This document shows, piece after piece, positions 7,862-16,905 of a stretch of DNA of 64,000 nt. The notes below the pieces were generated by a model. It was not told the origin of the DNA, did not search any database, and saw nothing but the letters and a program-made list of their open reading frames with translations. The stretch is from Bacteroidales bacterium UBA6267 (lineage in GTDB: Bacteria; Bacteroidota; Bacteroidia; Bacteroidales; UBA1556), in contig DJVB01000039.1 of the NCBI GenBank assembly GCA_002440745.1, forward strand, positions 13,795-77,794, in the 5' to 3' direction. How positions within the stretch are numbered: position 1 is the first letter of the stretch; every line of letters starts with the position of its first letter. The translations under genes and the position numbers were made by a program.

Positions 7862-9847
7862 TTATTCCACAAAGACCTTTTCGGTGAAGGTGCCGTTTTG
7901 GGTGATGATGCGCACTACATAGATGCTGGAGGAATGGGTCCAACTGCTGAGGCGATAGGTGCCGATTCCTTTTTGAATGGCCATTTCTTCGCTCATTAGT
8001 TGCCGACCCTCAAGGGTATAAACACCAACTGTAACCTGTTGGTTCACAGTTGAGTTCATCACAATATTCAGGTTGTGAGAGTGATCGGTGAAGATACCGT
8101 TGAGCGATTCGGAATTATTTGCCGGAGTCAGTTGTATGGTTTTGCTAACCGTGGATGTGCCATCGTAGTCGGTTTGGCGAAGGCGATAATAGGTTGTTGC
8201 TTGCGGCATCTCCGCATCAAGGAAGCTATAATGGCGCTCCACATTGCTATTGCCTGCACCTGCCACACGACCAACCTCAACAAAGTTTCTTCCATCCTGC
8301 CCACGCTCCACCGTGAAGAAGTCGTTATTAACTTCCGAAGAAGTAACCCACTTCAAATCAACCCCTTCAGCTTGAATTTGAGCAGTGAAAGAGAGGATGT
8401 TGATGGGGAGGGTTGAACCGTCAGAAGTTTCATTAGGGGCACCAGGAGTTGCATTATATGAAGCTTGTGCAGTACTTCCCCAATTTGTACTAATTTCTCC
8501 ATCATTGCTATTCAATTTATAATAAGAATGGGAACCGGAAGTCGAAAAGGTAGAATAGCTATCCCAATCTCCAAAGGCATCGATAACCACCCCTTTACTT
8601 GCTCCATCTCTAAGTTGATACCTCTCATTGCCATTAATTCTTGGTAAATTACCGGAAAAAATGGCTGTATTATCGTCAATAGAAAAGTATTTTTCTAATG
8701 TATCTGCATCTCGTGCAATAATACAATATTCATTCGGCTCTAATATTAGATAATCATTACCCCCTGCATTTTTTTGGGTTGTTGTATTCAGCGTCATTCC
8801 TCGTTCATTTGTATTATTGGGGTCATACCTTTCATAAATTTGCCATCCATCAATGTTTACGGAAGTTGTACCAATATTCCAAAGTTCTATATATTCGTTA
8901 TTAAATGTTGAATGATCAACAACCTCTGATATGATAACGTTTATTGTAACAGTAGCTTCGTTTGTTTGAGGCTCACTTCCAATCTTATAATTAATATCAG
9001 TACCACTATTAGTATAAGGCCAAATCTTGAAATAATAAGTTACACCATTAGTTAAACCTGTAAACTGAACTGTTTGAACACCTTGAGCAATATTTTTCAC
9101 TAACGAGGCGTCGGATTCCGCGACCCCATCAGTAGGAGCAGTAATGTCAGCATAGGAAACTGAGCTACCTTTCACGAGAAAACCATCAACCGCAGTTGAG
9201 GTGTTATTATCGGACCAAACTAAAGTTATTGAATTATATGTAGTTGAAGCAGAGTTTGCCTGAAAACCAGTAACATGGTTGGTTGGTTCAGGTTTTATTA
9301 CTGTACCTTGAATATTGAGCGTTCCATCATTAATTCTCCATGTACCGGCACCTCCTTCAGCTCCATAACCATACCACCTGATTTTCAATGTTTGCCCAGC
9401 AGCTACAGCAATTGATAACCCGGAAATACTACCATCTCTTTCATTATCATCATCGGGCACGGTCACAGTCGCTAAAGTTGTAGAAGAGGAAAAATTATCT
9501 AATGACCATCTTACTTGATAAGCCAGTATTCCTGTTGAAGACCGTCTTTCAGAGAAGTTAATCGCTGAAATAAGCAGAGAGTTGGATGAGCTAGGACTAA
9601 TAGTAACTTCAAAATACTTTGCAAGGTCAATTGAAGCGTTTGTGGTCCAACCATTTGCATAAGCTCCATCAGAGCCAAAAGTTAATGTCCCAACACCTGA
9701 AGATGTGAATGCCGATGCTGTTACGTTGGTATTAACTCCGGAGGGATTACCATCAGAAGTCAATGCCCAGCTTGATAATTGAGCCTTTCCGGATAATGAC
9801 ATAATGATTAATGCCATCATCAAATAAAATTGTTGTAAATTTCTCAT
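7862..9847 (-). CDS. T9SS-secreted protein with FN3 and lamin-tail domains
   Basis: A 661-residue secreted protein with signal peptide (residues 1-22, ending SGKAQ). The N-terminal part to about 180 is a beta-rich region with GTLTFGSDGAYANGW-type sequence. Residues about 185-300 resemble a fibronectin type III domain (SITLVWSDNN, GLTNGVTYYFKIWPY). Residues about 302-430 resemble a lamin-tail domain (ISEVVDHSTFNNEYIELWN, then NIDGWQIYE). The C-terminal third (about 480-661) has the LKWVTSSEVNNDFFTVERG / YYRLRQTDYDG pattern typical of T9SS cargo, ending with a sorting domain. Likely an outer-surface or extracellular protein; no enzymatic motif is evident. Confidence 0.85.
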   Translation of the reverse strand: MRNLQQFYLMMALIIMSLSGKAQLSSWALTSDGNPSGVNTNVTASAFTSSGVGTLTFGSDGAYANGWTTNASIDLAKYFEVTISPSSSNSLLISAINFSERRSSTGILAYQVRWSLDNFSSSTTLATVTVPDDDNERDGSISGLSIAVAAGQTLKIRWYGYGAEGGAGTWRINDGTLNIQGTVIKPEPTNHVTGFQANSASTTYNSITLVWSDNNTSTAVDGFLVKGSSVSYADITAPTDGVAESDASLVKNIAQGVQTVQFTGLTNGVTYYFKIWPYTNSGTDINYKIGSEPQTNEATVTINVIISEVVDHSTFNNEYIELWNIGTTSVNIDGWQIYERYDPNNTNERGMTLNTTTQKNAGGNDYLILEPNEYCIIARDADTLEKYFSIDDNTAIFSGNLPRINGNERYQLRDGASKGVVIDAFGDWDSYSTFSTSGSHSYYKLNSNDGEISTNWGSTAQASYNATPGAPNETSDGSTLPINILSFTAQIQAEGVDLKWVTSSEVNNDFFTVERGQDGRNFVEVGRVAGAGNSNVERHYSFLDAEMPQATTYYRLRQTDYDGTSTVSKTIQLTPANNSESLNGIFTDHSHNLNIVMNSTVNQQVTVGVYTLEGRQLMSEEMAIQKGIGTYRLSSWTHSSSIYVVRIITQNGTFTEKVFVE

Positions 9848-10416
9848 AACATCAATAGATTTAATTAGTTAATAAAATGGGTTTGTTGGCAAAACAATAA
9901 TCAATAATTATTTTCTTCGGAAATAAAAAAGAAGTGTTAATTATCGGTTAATTTGGTTAAGACTGATTGTCAAGCAAATATATATAAATTATTAATACAG
10001 CATGTTTTTTATGTTAATTGTTAATAAGTTTTTTTGATACTTAAATAAAAATAAGCTTGCAACCAAGAGTTTCTTTGATTATGCGAATATAAAGCATTGT
10101 ATTTCTGCGTCTTATATTCAATTTTCTGAGATTTAAGGATTAATGAATTATGCTTTCAAGAATAAATTCAATTCTATGATTTATCATTATTGCATTAGCT
10201 TCCAAGTAAACCATAGGCAACCTCCTTCATTCTGATAAACCTCAATGCTTTTCAAAGAAGGACGGGGCTTCTCCATTCAATGCGAACTTTGAATTAACAA
10301 ATGGGAACTCCTCCCAATCGCTACACAGTTCCATATTCCCACATTATTTTTCCCTCCCCACACAACTCTTAACCTCGCCTTTGTGTCTGTCTTTCTCAAT
10401 CACAATCTCATATTAA
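9848..10416. other. Divergent intergenic region, 569 nt, no gene
   Basis: AT-rich spacer separating two divergent secreted-protein genes. No coding frame of substance is visible. Near the left end a minus-strand -7 box at 9975-9982 serves the lamin-tail gene. I see no convincing TAnnTTTG close to the plus-strand gene at 10417. Confidence 0.6.
9975..9982 (-). promoter_or_regulatory. -7 element for the lamin-tail T9SS gene
   Basis: The minus strand reads TATATTTG, a perfect TAnnTTTG, about 128 nt upstream of the start codon at 9847. No good -33 element is visible. Confidence 0.4.
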
Positions 10417-12495
10417 ATGAACAGTATTTATCTTATTATCACTGCGTTTTTATTGTTTTTTTCCAATTTTTCCTTTGGACAAGCTTTTCCTCAAATCTAT
10501 GATTTACGAAATGTAAATGGTGCCAATTTGGTAACTACAGTGAAATCGCAACAGGGCGGCACCTGCTGGACGCATGGCGCTATGGCCGCTATGGAAGGAA
10601 ATCTCTTGATAACGGGCAATTGGACCAATTCGGGGGAGACCGGCGAACCCAATTTAGCCGAATATCATCTCGACTGGTGGAATGGATTCAATCAGCATAA
10701 TAATGATGATGCTAATCCTGTGTCAGGCAGTGGATTAAGTGTTCACAACGGTGGTGACTACCGCGTAACTGCGGCTTACTTGGCAAGAGGCGAAGGTGCA
10801 GTTAGAGATATTGATGGTCAGAATTTTAACGCAGCGCCTGCTCGCAAAGACTCCTCTTATCATTATTTTTATCCCCGACATATTGAATGGTATAGAGCTC
10901 AGGAAGATTTATCGCGAATCAATACCATGAAACAAAAAATCATGGATTATGGAGTTATGGGAACTTGCATGTGTGTTGGGTTTTGGAATACGGGAAACAT
11001 TCATTATCAACCTTCTACATCGACTGCCGAGCCAAATCATGCAGTTGCCATAATTGGTTGGAACGACAATATTAACACTCCTGGCAAAGACCCGGGAGCT
11101 TGGTTAGTGAAAAACTCCTGGGGCGTCAATTGGGGCGACTCCGGCTATTTCTGGATTTCATATTACGACAAACATTGCGGTCAGGAGCCACAAATGGGAG
11201 CGGTCTCCTTTCAAGATGTTGAACCGCTGAGATATGAAAAAATATATTATCACGATTATCATGGTTGGCGTTCCGAATTGGAAGAAATCCATGAAGCTTT
11301 CAACTCTTTCAAGTCAACCGGTTTAGATTGGATTAATGCCGTCAGCTTTTTTACAGCAAAGGATAGCATTAACTATCAGGTAATTATTTTCGACACTTTG
11401 ATAAATAACCAACTTTTTGACACTCTTTCGGTGGTTTCTGGTTTTATAAATCATTCCGGTTTCCACACCATCGACCTAATAAATCCATTTCTAACCGCGC
11501 CAAACAATAGTTTTCATGTCTATTTAAACCTCTCCGAAGGGGGACAACCTATCGACAAAACCTCCTACGTACCAGTGCTTCTTGGCTCTCAATCTAAAAC
11601 ATTGGTTACCAGCAAGTCAAACCCAAATGAAAGCTTCTTTCGGCTTCCTAATCAATCGTGGCAGGATTTGTTTCTCACCGACAGCACTGCAAATTTTTGC
11701 ATAAAAGCCCTTGGAAATTTGTATTTTCCACCTCAACCGTTAAAACCAACCGGCGACACCTTAGTTTGTAATCCTTTGCAAACGGACTATTTCACAAAAT
11801 CGGTTTACACGGCCACAGGCTATAATTGGCAAATCAGACCAACAAATGCAGGAACGATAACAGGTTCTGATACAGCGATTAGCATAAATTGGAATCCTGC
11901 ATTTTCAGGACAAGCCGAAATTTTTGTCAATGCCGTTAATCTTAATGGTGATAGTGATTTTTCGGACTCTTTGGATATTTATGTTCATCGGGTTGCTAAG
12001 CCAAACTTAGGCTCCGACACTTTACTGAAAGCCTCACATTGCCTCACTTTAGTTGGCGACACAACCGGACTTCAGAACAACTGGAGCAATGGAGCAACTG
12101 CCGATATTATCTTAGTTTGCGGTTCGTCACTTACTTCCGTTTACAACCCTATCTCTTTAACTATCAGCGATAGTTCAGGCTGCTCAGCCTCCGACACAAT
12201 CCTAATCGAATTGTTGGACGACACTGGAATAAATCAAATTACTGAAGACAATTTCACGCTGTATCCAAACCCGGCAAAAGACCAAATCAATATCGTTTTA
12301 CCTCTGAGTATTTCTTACATTAGTTCATTGAAAATTTATAATTCCACAATGGATTGTATTTCAGAAATCCATAATCTTGTCCCAATCGGAAATCGTATAG
12401 TTTTGAGTGATTTACAATTATCTGACGGGGTTTATTTTATTTCCATAAATATCGACCAAAAGACTTTTATCAAACGACTTGTGGTAATAAAATAA
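10417..12495 (+). CDS. Secreted papain-like (C1) cysteine protease with T9SS sorting domain
   Basis: A 692-residue exported peptidase with signal peptide 1-22 (FSFGQ). The catalytic set of family C1A is visible: oxyanion-hole Gln45 and nucleophile Cys50 in KSQQGGTCWTHGAMAAMEGN, His208 in NHAVAIIGWND, and Asn233 in VKNSWGVNWGDSGYFWISY. Residues about 270-420 match the lectin-like beta domain that follows the peptidase in bacterial C1 proteins (KIYYHDYHGW). A PKD/Ig-like region follows, and residues about 610-692 form a T9SS sorting domain starting FTLYPNPAKDQINI. It would act at the cell surface or outside. No propeptide is obvious, since only about 25 residues separate the signal peptide and Cys50. 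Confidence 0.92.
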   Translation: MNSIYLIITAFLLFFSNFSFGQAFPQIYDLRNVNGANLVTTVKSQQGGTCWTHGAMAAMEGNLLITGNWTNSGETGEPNLAEYHLDWWNGFNQHNNDDANPVSGSGLSVHNGGDYRVTAAYLARGEGAVRDIDGQNFNAAPARKDSSYHYFYPRHIEWYRAQEDLSRINTMKQKIMDYGVMGTCMCVGFWNTGNIHYQPSTSTAEPNHAVAIIGWNDNINTPGKDPGAWLVKNSWGVNWGDSGYFWISYYDKHCGQEPQMGAVSFQDVEPLRYEKIYYHDYHGWRSELEEIHEAFNSFKSTGLDWINAVSFFTAKDSINYQVIIFDTLINNQLFDTLSVVSGFINHSGFHTIDLINPFLTAPNNSFHVYLNLSEGGQPIDKTSYVPVLLGSQSKTLVTSKSNPNESFFRLPNQSWQDLFLTDSTANFCIKALGNLYFPPQPLKPTGDTLVCNPLQTDYFTKSVYTATGYNWQIRPTNAGTITGSDTAISINWNPAFSGQAEIFVNAVNLNGDSDFSDSLDIYVHRVAKPNLGSDTLLKASHCLTLVGDTTGLQNNWSNGATADIILVCGSSLTSVYNPISLTISDSSGCSASDTILIELLDDTGINQITEDNFTLYPNPAKDQINIVLPLSISYISSLKIYNSTMDCISEIHNLVPIGNRIVLSDLQLSDGVYFISINIDQKTFIKRLVVIK

Positions 12496-12531
12496 CTGTA
12501 AAACATTAATTATCAAAAGTATAAAAAAGTT

Positions 12532-13767
12532 ATGAAGGCCATTTTTCTAAGTCTAATACTTATCCTCAGTTTTGTAGTAAAAGCTCAGGACACAACGAAA
12601 GTGCTATTTATCGGAAATAGTTTCACATCGGCAAACAATCTGCATCTACTTTTTCAGCAATTAGCCAATGGCGATGGTAAAGTGGTTATTGTAGCTTCTC
12701 ATGCCCCCGGTGGAGTTTCAGTGGGAGATATTTCGCAAGGAACATCGGCACATAGTAATAATCCGGCGGTGTATTCGCTAATTAAAAGCCAAGATTGGGA
12801 TTATTTGGTTCTACAGGATAATCAAGGACGTTTTTGCTTAAGTTATGGACAATTTCCACAAAGCAGCTTAGTGATTGAAGGCCATTTGATGATTCGCGAC
12901 TCACTTCTCTACTACCATCCGTGTGCAAAAATGATTTGGTTTGCAGGATTTGCAACAAAGGATGGGTATCCTCCTTATGGAAATTCTGCGGAGGCGTTGA
13001 TTGACAGTCTCTATCATAACTATCAGTATTTGAATGATACAGCTAAGCAAATCATTGCACCAATTGGACCTGCATTTAAGCGGATAATCTTTAATCATCC
13101 AACTATCGACTTATGGAGCTCCGACAAAGTCCACCCATCACTTAGCGGTTCGTATCTGACAGCAAATGTGGTTTTTAGCACAATTTTCAAAACCAATCCT
13201 TCAACCAGCACTTATAATCCCGGACTGTCATCATCGGTTGATTCTATTCTTAAAAATGTGGCATATCAAACCACAATCGACAGCATTGCAACAACCGGAA
13301 TGCAAGATATTACCCCTGAAATAACCCAAAACGGAAACCTATTGACTGTGAGTGGTTATAGTAATTGTCAATGGTTTTTGAATGAAATGCCATTATCAAG
13401 CACAAATTGTTCTTTGGATATTCTACAATCAGGAAAATATTACTGCTTTGCCACCGATAGCAATGGCTGTTCATGGCGAAGCTTGACGGAAGTCATAGAT
13501 TACATTTCGGATATTTGGGAAAATGCCGGCGAAGGCGAATCAGAACTTTTTCTATTTCCCAATCCCGCTTCCGACGAGCTAACCATAAGAGTCAAGCCGA
13601 AATCAGAAATTTGTATTTACAATTCATTAGGTCAATTGGTGAAAAGTTTCCGAACCGAACAACCCACTGAAAAAGTGGACCTTACCGGTTTAGCAGATGG
13701 TTTTTATCTTCTACACCTCACGAATGACTATAAAAATCGAACCGAAAGATTTATAGTAAAGAAATAA
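12532..13767 (+). CDS. Secreted SGNH-hydrolase-like protein with T9SS sorting domain
   Basis: A 411-residue protein with signal peptide 1-19 (VVKAQ). The N-terminal domain (about 22-240) begins KVLFIGNSFTSANN, with Ser30 in the GNSF form of the SGNH block I found in DUF4886-type proteins, and ends in SSDKVHPSLSGS, where Asp198 and His201 supply the DxxH block V. This suggests an esterase or deacetylase on carbohydrate substrates; the true substrate is unknown. Residues about 330-411 form a T9SS type A sorting domain (LFLFPNPASDELTI, then VDLTGLADGFYLLHL). It follows the C1 protease by 36 nt and may be co-transcribed with it. Confidence 0.82.
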   Translation: MKAIFLSLILILSFVVKAQDTTKVLFIGNSFTSANNLHLLFQQLANGDGKVVIVASHAPGGVSVGDISQGTSAHSNNPAVYSLIKSQDWDYLVLQDNQGRFCLSYGQFPQSSLVIEGHLMIRDSLLYYHPCAKMIWFAGFATKDGYPPYGNSAEALIDSLYHNYQYLNDTAKQIIAPIGPAFKRIIFNHPTIDLWSSDKVHPSLSGSYLTANVVFSTIFKTNPSTSTYNPGLSSSVDSILKNVAYQTTIDSIATTGMQDITPEITQNGNLLTVSGYSNCQWFLNEMPLSSTNCSLDILQSGKYYCFATDSNGCSWRSLTEVIDYISDIWENAGEGESELFLFPNPASDELTIRVKPKSEICIYNSLGQLVKSFRTEQPTEKVDLTGLADGFYLLHLTNDYKNRTERFIVKK

Positions 13768-13902
13768 GAAAAACCCGTGAAAAAGGCGTGAAAAAGCGAA
13801 TTGCCGAACCATCTACAGAGGTAGGGGACTTCTCATTGATTTTCATTTTCTTTTTTCAATTGAAATTGAACCATATTTAATTCATTAATAGGCTCATAGA
13901 TT

Positions 13903-15276
13903 TCATTCCTTAAAAATATTCTTTAGCTTAAAATTGCCATTATAAATAAAATAAAAGCCAATATACGGGTATTTCATTTGATAAAAAGTCTGATATTGAA
14001 CATCCTGATTCATTTGCTTGTTTGAGATATATATACCGCCTTTAAAACCTTCATATAAGTTAATATATAAGAAATTAGATATGAAAATATAACTAAAAAA
14101 ATCATTTCTGTCTCGAAAATCTCTTTTGATAGAAAATGTTTCGAGTTTCACTTCATTTCTTATATTCCTAAAGATTAAAAAATCTGTGTGAACATCTAGT
14201 TCTAAACTCAAAATATTATTTGAATGACGATATTCCGTGTAAAAAGCATATTGAGAAACATCACGAAAATAACTTTTTAGAGGATAAAGAATAGAGTATG
14301 AATACCTTGGATTTCCGATATAACGATAACGGTAGGGATACAGACCAAATCCGTTTTCATAATTCTCGCTAATATAATTATTGCCAAAAAAACGAAGCTT
14401 GGGGACTATAGAAAAACTTGTGTTTTTAGATAACAACTTCATATAATGTAATTTGAGCAATACAGTAAAATTTGAAGCCGGATTAGACGAATTATACCTG
14501 CCATTTAAAAGGTAATCAGTTAGAAAATACATTTTTAGATTGTTATCAAACAAAACACTGTATTGGAGTCCTGATGAAAAACGATTATACCTATTCATCC
14601 TATTACTATCAATCATTCCGTTATAGTCAAAAGATAAACTAAACGAAGAACGCATCTTGCCTGATTTAGTTTTCATATTTTTCCCAAGTTGCACTCTAAT
14701 ATATTCATCAATAAGGAGACCCATTTGTTGCATAAAATCAGAACTATACAGCAAATTTAAGGAATAGTCTTTCATCTGCGCTTTAAACTTAATCCCCTGC
14801 ATATCAATATTATATGCTTTTACCCCAAATTCTTCCTCATTTTCGTTAAACATATTTCCAACCAACAAATTAACAGAAGTTTTTGTTTTAAATAATTTAA
14901 TTGAATCATTTATTCCAAATGAAAACTCTGAGAAAACCCTATTCATTCCTTGATCGTAAGAACCGTTAGACCAGCCTCGATGTTCGAAATATGTGATAAA
15001 GTTTAAATATAATTTATCTTTATAACTTATTTTAAATGATGGACTTACATAAGTAGCACAATGAAAAAATGGAGAAAAATACTCAAGGGTGTCCTTTAAT
15101 CGGTGATTATTCACGGCAGGGTCAATAATTCTATCTTCGTTAACTGTGGCAGTTTGATAAAGTTGACGAAAAGTTAGACCAAAATCGATATGGATGTTGT
15201 CATTTATTTTTATTGAATCTTGAGCATTCACAAGTTCAGACAAAAAAATAAGGATAAGAAGAAGTAGTTTTTTCAT
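13903..15276 (-). CDS. Outer-membrane beta-barrel protein of unknown function
   Basis: A 457-residue protein with a signal peptide (MKKLLLLILIFLSELVNAQ) and then alternating amphipathic strands rich in Tyr, Phe and Asn through to the C-terminus. That is typical of Bacteroidota outer-membrane barrels, but I recognise no named family. The start at 15276 is chosen because it opens the signal peptide; an upstream ATG at 15321 would add 15 residues and run through a perfect palindrome at 15296-15319. Base composition looks lower in GC than the flanks. It is convergent with the SGNH gene and has no operon partner, suggesting a lineage-specific or acquired gene. Confidence 0.6.
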   Translation of the reverse strand: MKKLLLLILIFLSELVNAQDSIKINDNIHIDFGLTFRQLYQTATVNEDRIIDPAVNNHRLKDTLEYFSPFFHCATYVSPSFKISYKDKLYLNFITYFEHRGWSNGSYDQGMNRVFSEFSFGINDSIKLFKTKTSVNLLVGNMFNENEEEFGVKAYNIDMQGIKFKAQMKDYSLNLLYSSDFMQQMGLLIDEYIRVQLGKNMKTKSGKMRSSFSLSFDYNGMIDSNRMNRYNRFSSGLQYSVLFDNNLKMYFLTDYLLNGRYNSSNPASNFTVLLKLHYMKLLSKNTSFSIVPKLRFFGNNYISENYENGFGLYPYRYRYIGNPRYSYSILYPLKSYFRDVSQYAFYTEYRHSNNILSLELDVHTDFLIFRNIRNEVKLETFSIKRDFRDRNDFFSYIFISNFLYINLYEGFKGGIYISNKQMNQDVQYQTFYQMKYPYIGFYFIYNGNFKLKNIFKE

Positions 15277-15295
15277 ATAACGGATAAAATAAATA

Positions 15296-15319
15296 GTGCC
15301 GAATTTGAAAATTCGGCAC
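15296..15319. repeat. 24-bp palindrome upstream of the barrel gene
   Basis: GTGCCGAATTT, GA, AAATTCGGCAC: a perfect 11-bp inverted repeat with a 2-nt centre, 20 nt upstream of the minus-strand start at 15276. It could be an operator, or a hairpin in the leader mRNA. Confidence 0.65.
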
Positions 15320-15454
15320 AATAGTACTAAAAATTAGTTATAATGAGACATATCTCTTACTAGAATTAATGGAAGAGATGCTATTGACTAATCTGCGGAA
15401 ATTCAATTCCTTTTTCGAACACAATGATCTCTAATGGGGTTTTGCGAAGGGCGA

Positions 15455-15493
15455 ACAACCCAAAAACATACGAGCCCGTTAGCGTCGGGTTGT
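15455..15493. repeat. Hairpin-forming intergenic repeat
   Basis: ACAACCC at 15455-15461 pairs with GGGTTGT at 15487-15493, enclosing sequence with CGAGCCCGTTAGCG. It forms the left part of a repeat-rich spacer running from 15277 to 15853 in which I see no credible gene. Confidence 0.5.
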
Positions 15494-15550
15494 CATTTCT
15501 AATACCTTTTTTCAAACGCTATCATTTCATAAATTTAGGCCAAATCACAA

Positions 15551-15770
15551 TTACCGCCCCCGACCACTGTGGGGAGCACATTCTCACATTCCTAAAAAGC
15601 TATCTCTCCATTAAGTCAGAACAAAGCCCAATTATCACCTCCGACCACTGTACGGGGAGCACATTCTCACATTTTCACATTCTCACCCCCGACCACTGTA
15701 CGGGGTTCACATTCTCACATTCCTAAAAAGCTATCTCTTCATTAAGACAGAACAAATCTCAATTTCCGCT
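15551..15770. repeat. Imperfect tandem repeat array, three units
   Basis: Three units each open with CCGACCACTGT and a GGGG tract (about 15557, 15638 and 15686). The block CACATTCTCACATTCCTAAA continuing into AGCTATCTC appears at 15577 and again 131 nt later at 15708; the middle unit is shortened. CCCCG/CGGGG arms around the ACCACTGTA core can form a small hairpin in each unit. Any frame reading through this array codes only the repeat and is not a gene. Confidence 0.75.
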
Positions 15771-15840
15771 CCCTATTGCAATCGCACCCCACCCATTCCG
15801 AACGCCAAAAATCCCTTTTAATCCATCAACAAAATAATTT

Positions 15841-15848
15841 TACTTTTG
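15841..15848 (+). promoter_or_regulatory. -7 element for trpS
   Basis: TACTTTTG, a perfect TAnnTTTG whose last base is 5 nt before the ATG at 15854. The predicted transcript start falls on or next to the ATG, so the trpS mRNA may be leaderless. This box also argues against any start upstream of 15854. Confidence 0.5.
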
Positions 15849-15853
15849 CGGCC

Positions 15854-16849
15854 ATGGAAACAGTAGTAAGCGGAATACGACCAACCGGAAATTTGCACCT
15901 TGGAAATTATTTTGGTGCAGTGAAAAACTTTATACGAATGCAGGAGGAAAATCGCTGTTTTTTCTTCATCGCCGACTATCATTCATTGACCACACATCCT
16001 ACTCCCGAAAATCTTCACGGAAACGTTAGGCAGGTTTTAGTGGAATATCTTGCAGCCGGTCTCGACCCCGAAAAATCGGTGATTTATATTCAAAGCGATT
16101 TGCCACAAACTGCCGAACTCTATCTTCTACTTAACATGAATGCCTATTTAGGCGAGTTGGAACGCGTGACATCGTTCAAGGATAAAGTTCGCAAGCAACC
16201 GGAAAATGTCAATGCCGGACTGCTCACCTACCCTACCCTAATGGCTGCCGATGTGATTATCCATAAGGCCTCGAAGGTGCCGGTGGGAAAAGACCAGGAG
16301 CAAAATTTGGAAATGATGCGTACTTTCGCGCGCCGTTTTAACCGCATGTATAAAACCGAGTTTTTCCCAATCCCGTCGGCCTTTAATTTTGGGGAACAAT
16401 TAGTGAAAGTACCCGGATTGGATGGCAGTGGAAAAATGGGCAAATCGGAAGGAGAAGGCAATGCGCTGTTCTTAAACGACGAGGACAAAGTTATCAGCAA
16501 AAAAGTGATGCGAGCGGTAACCGACTCCGGCCCAACTGAACCCAATCAACCGAAACCGGAAGTGATTCAGAACCTTTTCACTTTAATGGAAATCGTTAGT
16601 GATAAGTCGGTTGTAGAGGAGTTCGACCATCTTTATAACCGCTGCGAAATTCGTTATGGCGACATGAAAAAGAAATTAGCTGAGGATATAATCCGCTTTA
16701 TTACTCCCATTCGTGAACGCATTAAGGAAATCGATAGTAACGATGCGCTACTAAAAAAAGTGGTGGCTCAAGGTGCCGAAAAAGCACGCCTATCTGCCAA
16801 TCCGACCATCGAAGAAGTTCGCAATATTATCGGTTTTCGGCGATTCTGA
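15854..16849 (+). CDS. trpS: Tryptophanyl-tRNA synthetase
   Basis: Class Ic aminoacyl-tRNA synthetase that charges tRNA-Trp in the cytosol. At 331 residues it matches the compact bacterial TrpRS (about 330). The HIGH-like signature is TGNLHLGN (residues 11-18) and the KMSKS-like signature is KMGKS (194-198). The frame extends 26 codons upstream, but METVVSGIRPTG is the normal TrpRS N-terminus and a promoter element lies inside that extension. It is followed after 56 nt by trkA, which has its own -7 box. Confidence 0.97.
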   Translation: METVVSGIRPTGNLHLGNYFGAVKNFIRMQEENRCFFFIADYHSLTTHPTPENLHGNVRQVLVEYLAAGLDPEKSVIYIQSDLPQTAELYLLLNMNAYLGELERVTSFKDKVRKQPENVNAGLLTYPTLMAADVIIHKASKVPVGKDQEQNLEMMRTFARRFNRMYKTEFFPIPSAFNFGEQLVKVPGLDGSGKMGKSEGEGNALFLNDEDKVISKKVMRAVTDSGPTEPNQPKPEVIQNLFTLMEIVSDKSVVEEFDHLYNRCEIRYGDMKKKLAEDIIRFITPIRERIKEIDSNDALLKKVVAQGAEKARLSANPTIEEVRNIIGFRRF

Positions 16850-16880
16850 AAATTTATGTAAGATTCTCATTTAATGTTAT

Positions 16881-16888
16881 TAATTTTG
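16881..16888 (+). promoter_or_regulatory. -7 element for trkA-trkH
   Basis: TAATTTTG, a perfect TAnnTTTG, 18 nt before the trkA ATG. A GGTTTTTAAACC palindrome (16888-16899) overlaps the predicted start site. Confidence 0.45.
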
Positions 16889-16905
16889 GTTTTTAAACCT
16901 AAACA

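Noticed and set aside
12532..13767. Link between this SGNH protein and the SGNH-MBOAT cluster at 32.6-37 kb
   Set aside because: It is a different SGNH subtype (GNSF), carries a T9SS domain and is 19 kb away, so no functional link is claimed.
15424..15726. 100-codon frame in the repeat-rich spacer
   Set aside because: It encodes the tandem repeat units and has no independent features of a gene.
15551..15770. CRISPR array
   Set aside because: Units are unequal in length, have no regular spacers and lack neighbouring cas genes.
16228..16545. 105-codon minus-strand frame in trpS
   Set aside because: Antisense to conserved TrpRS motifs, so it is a shadow frame.
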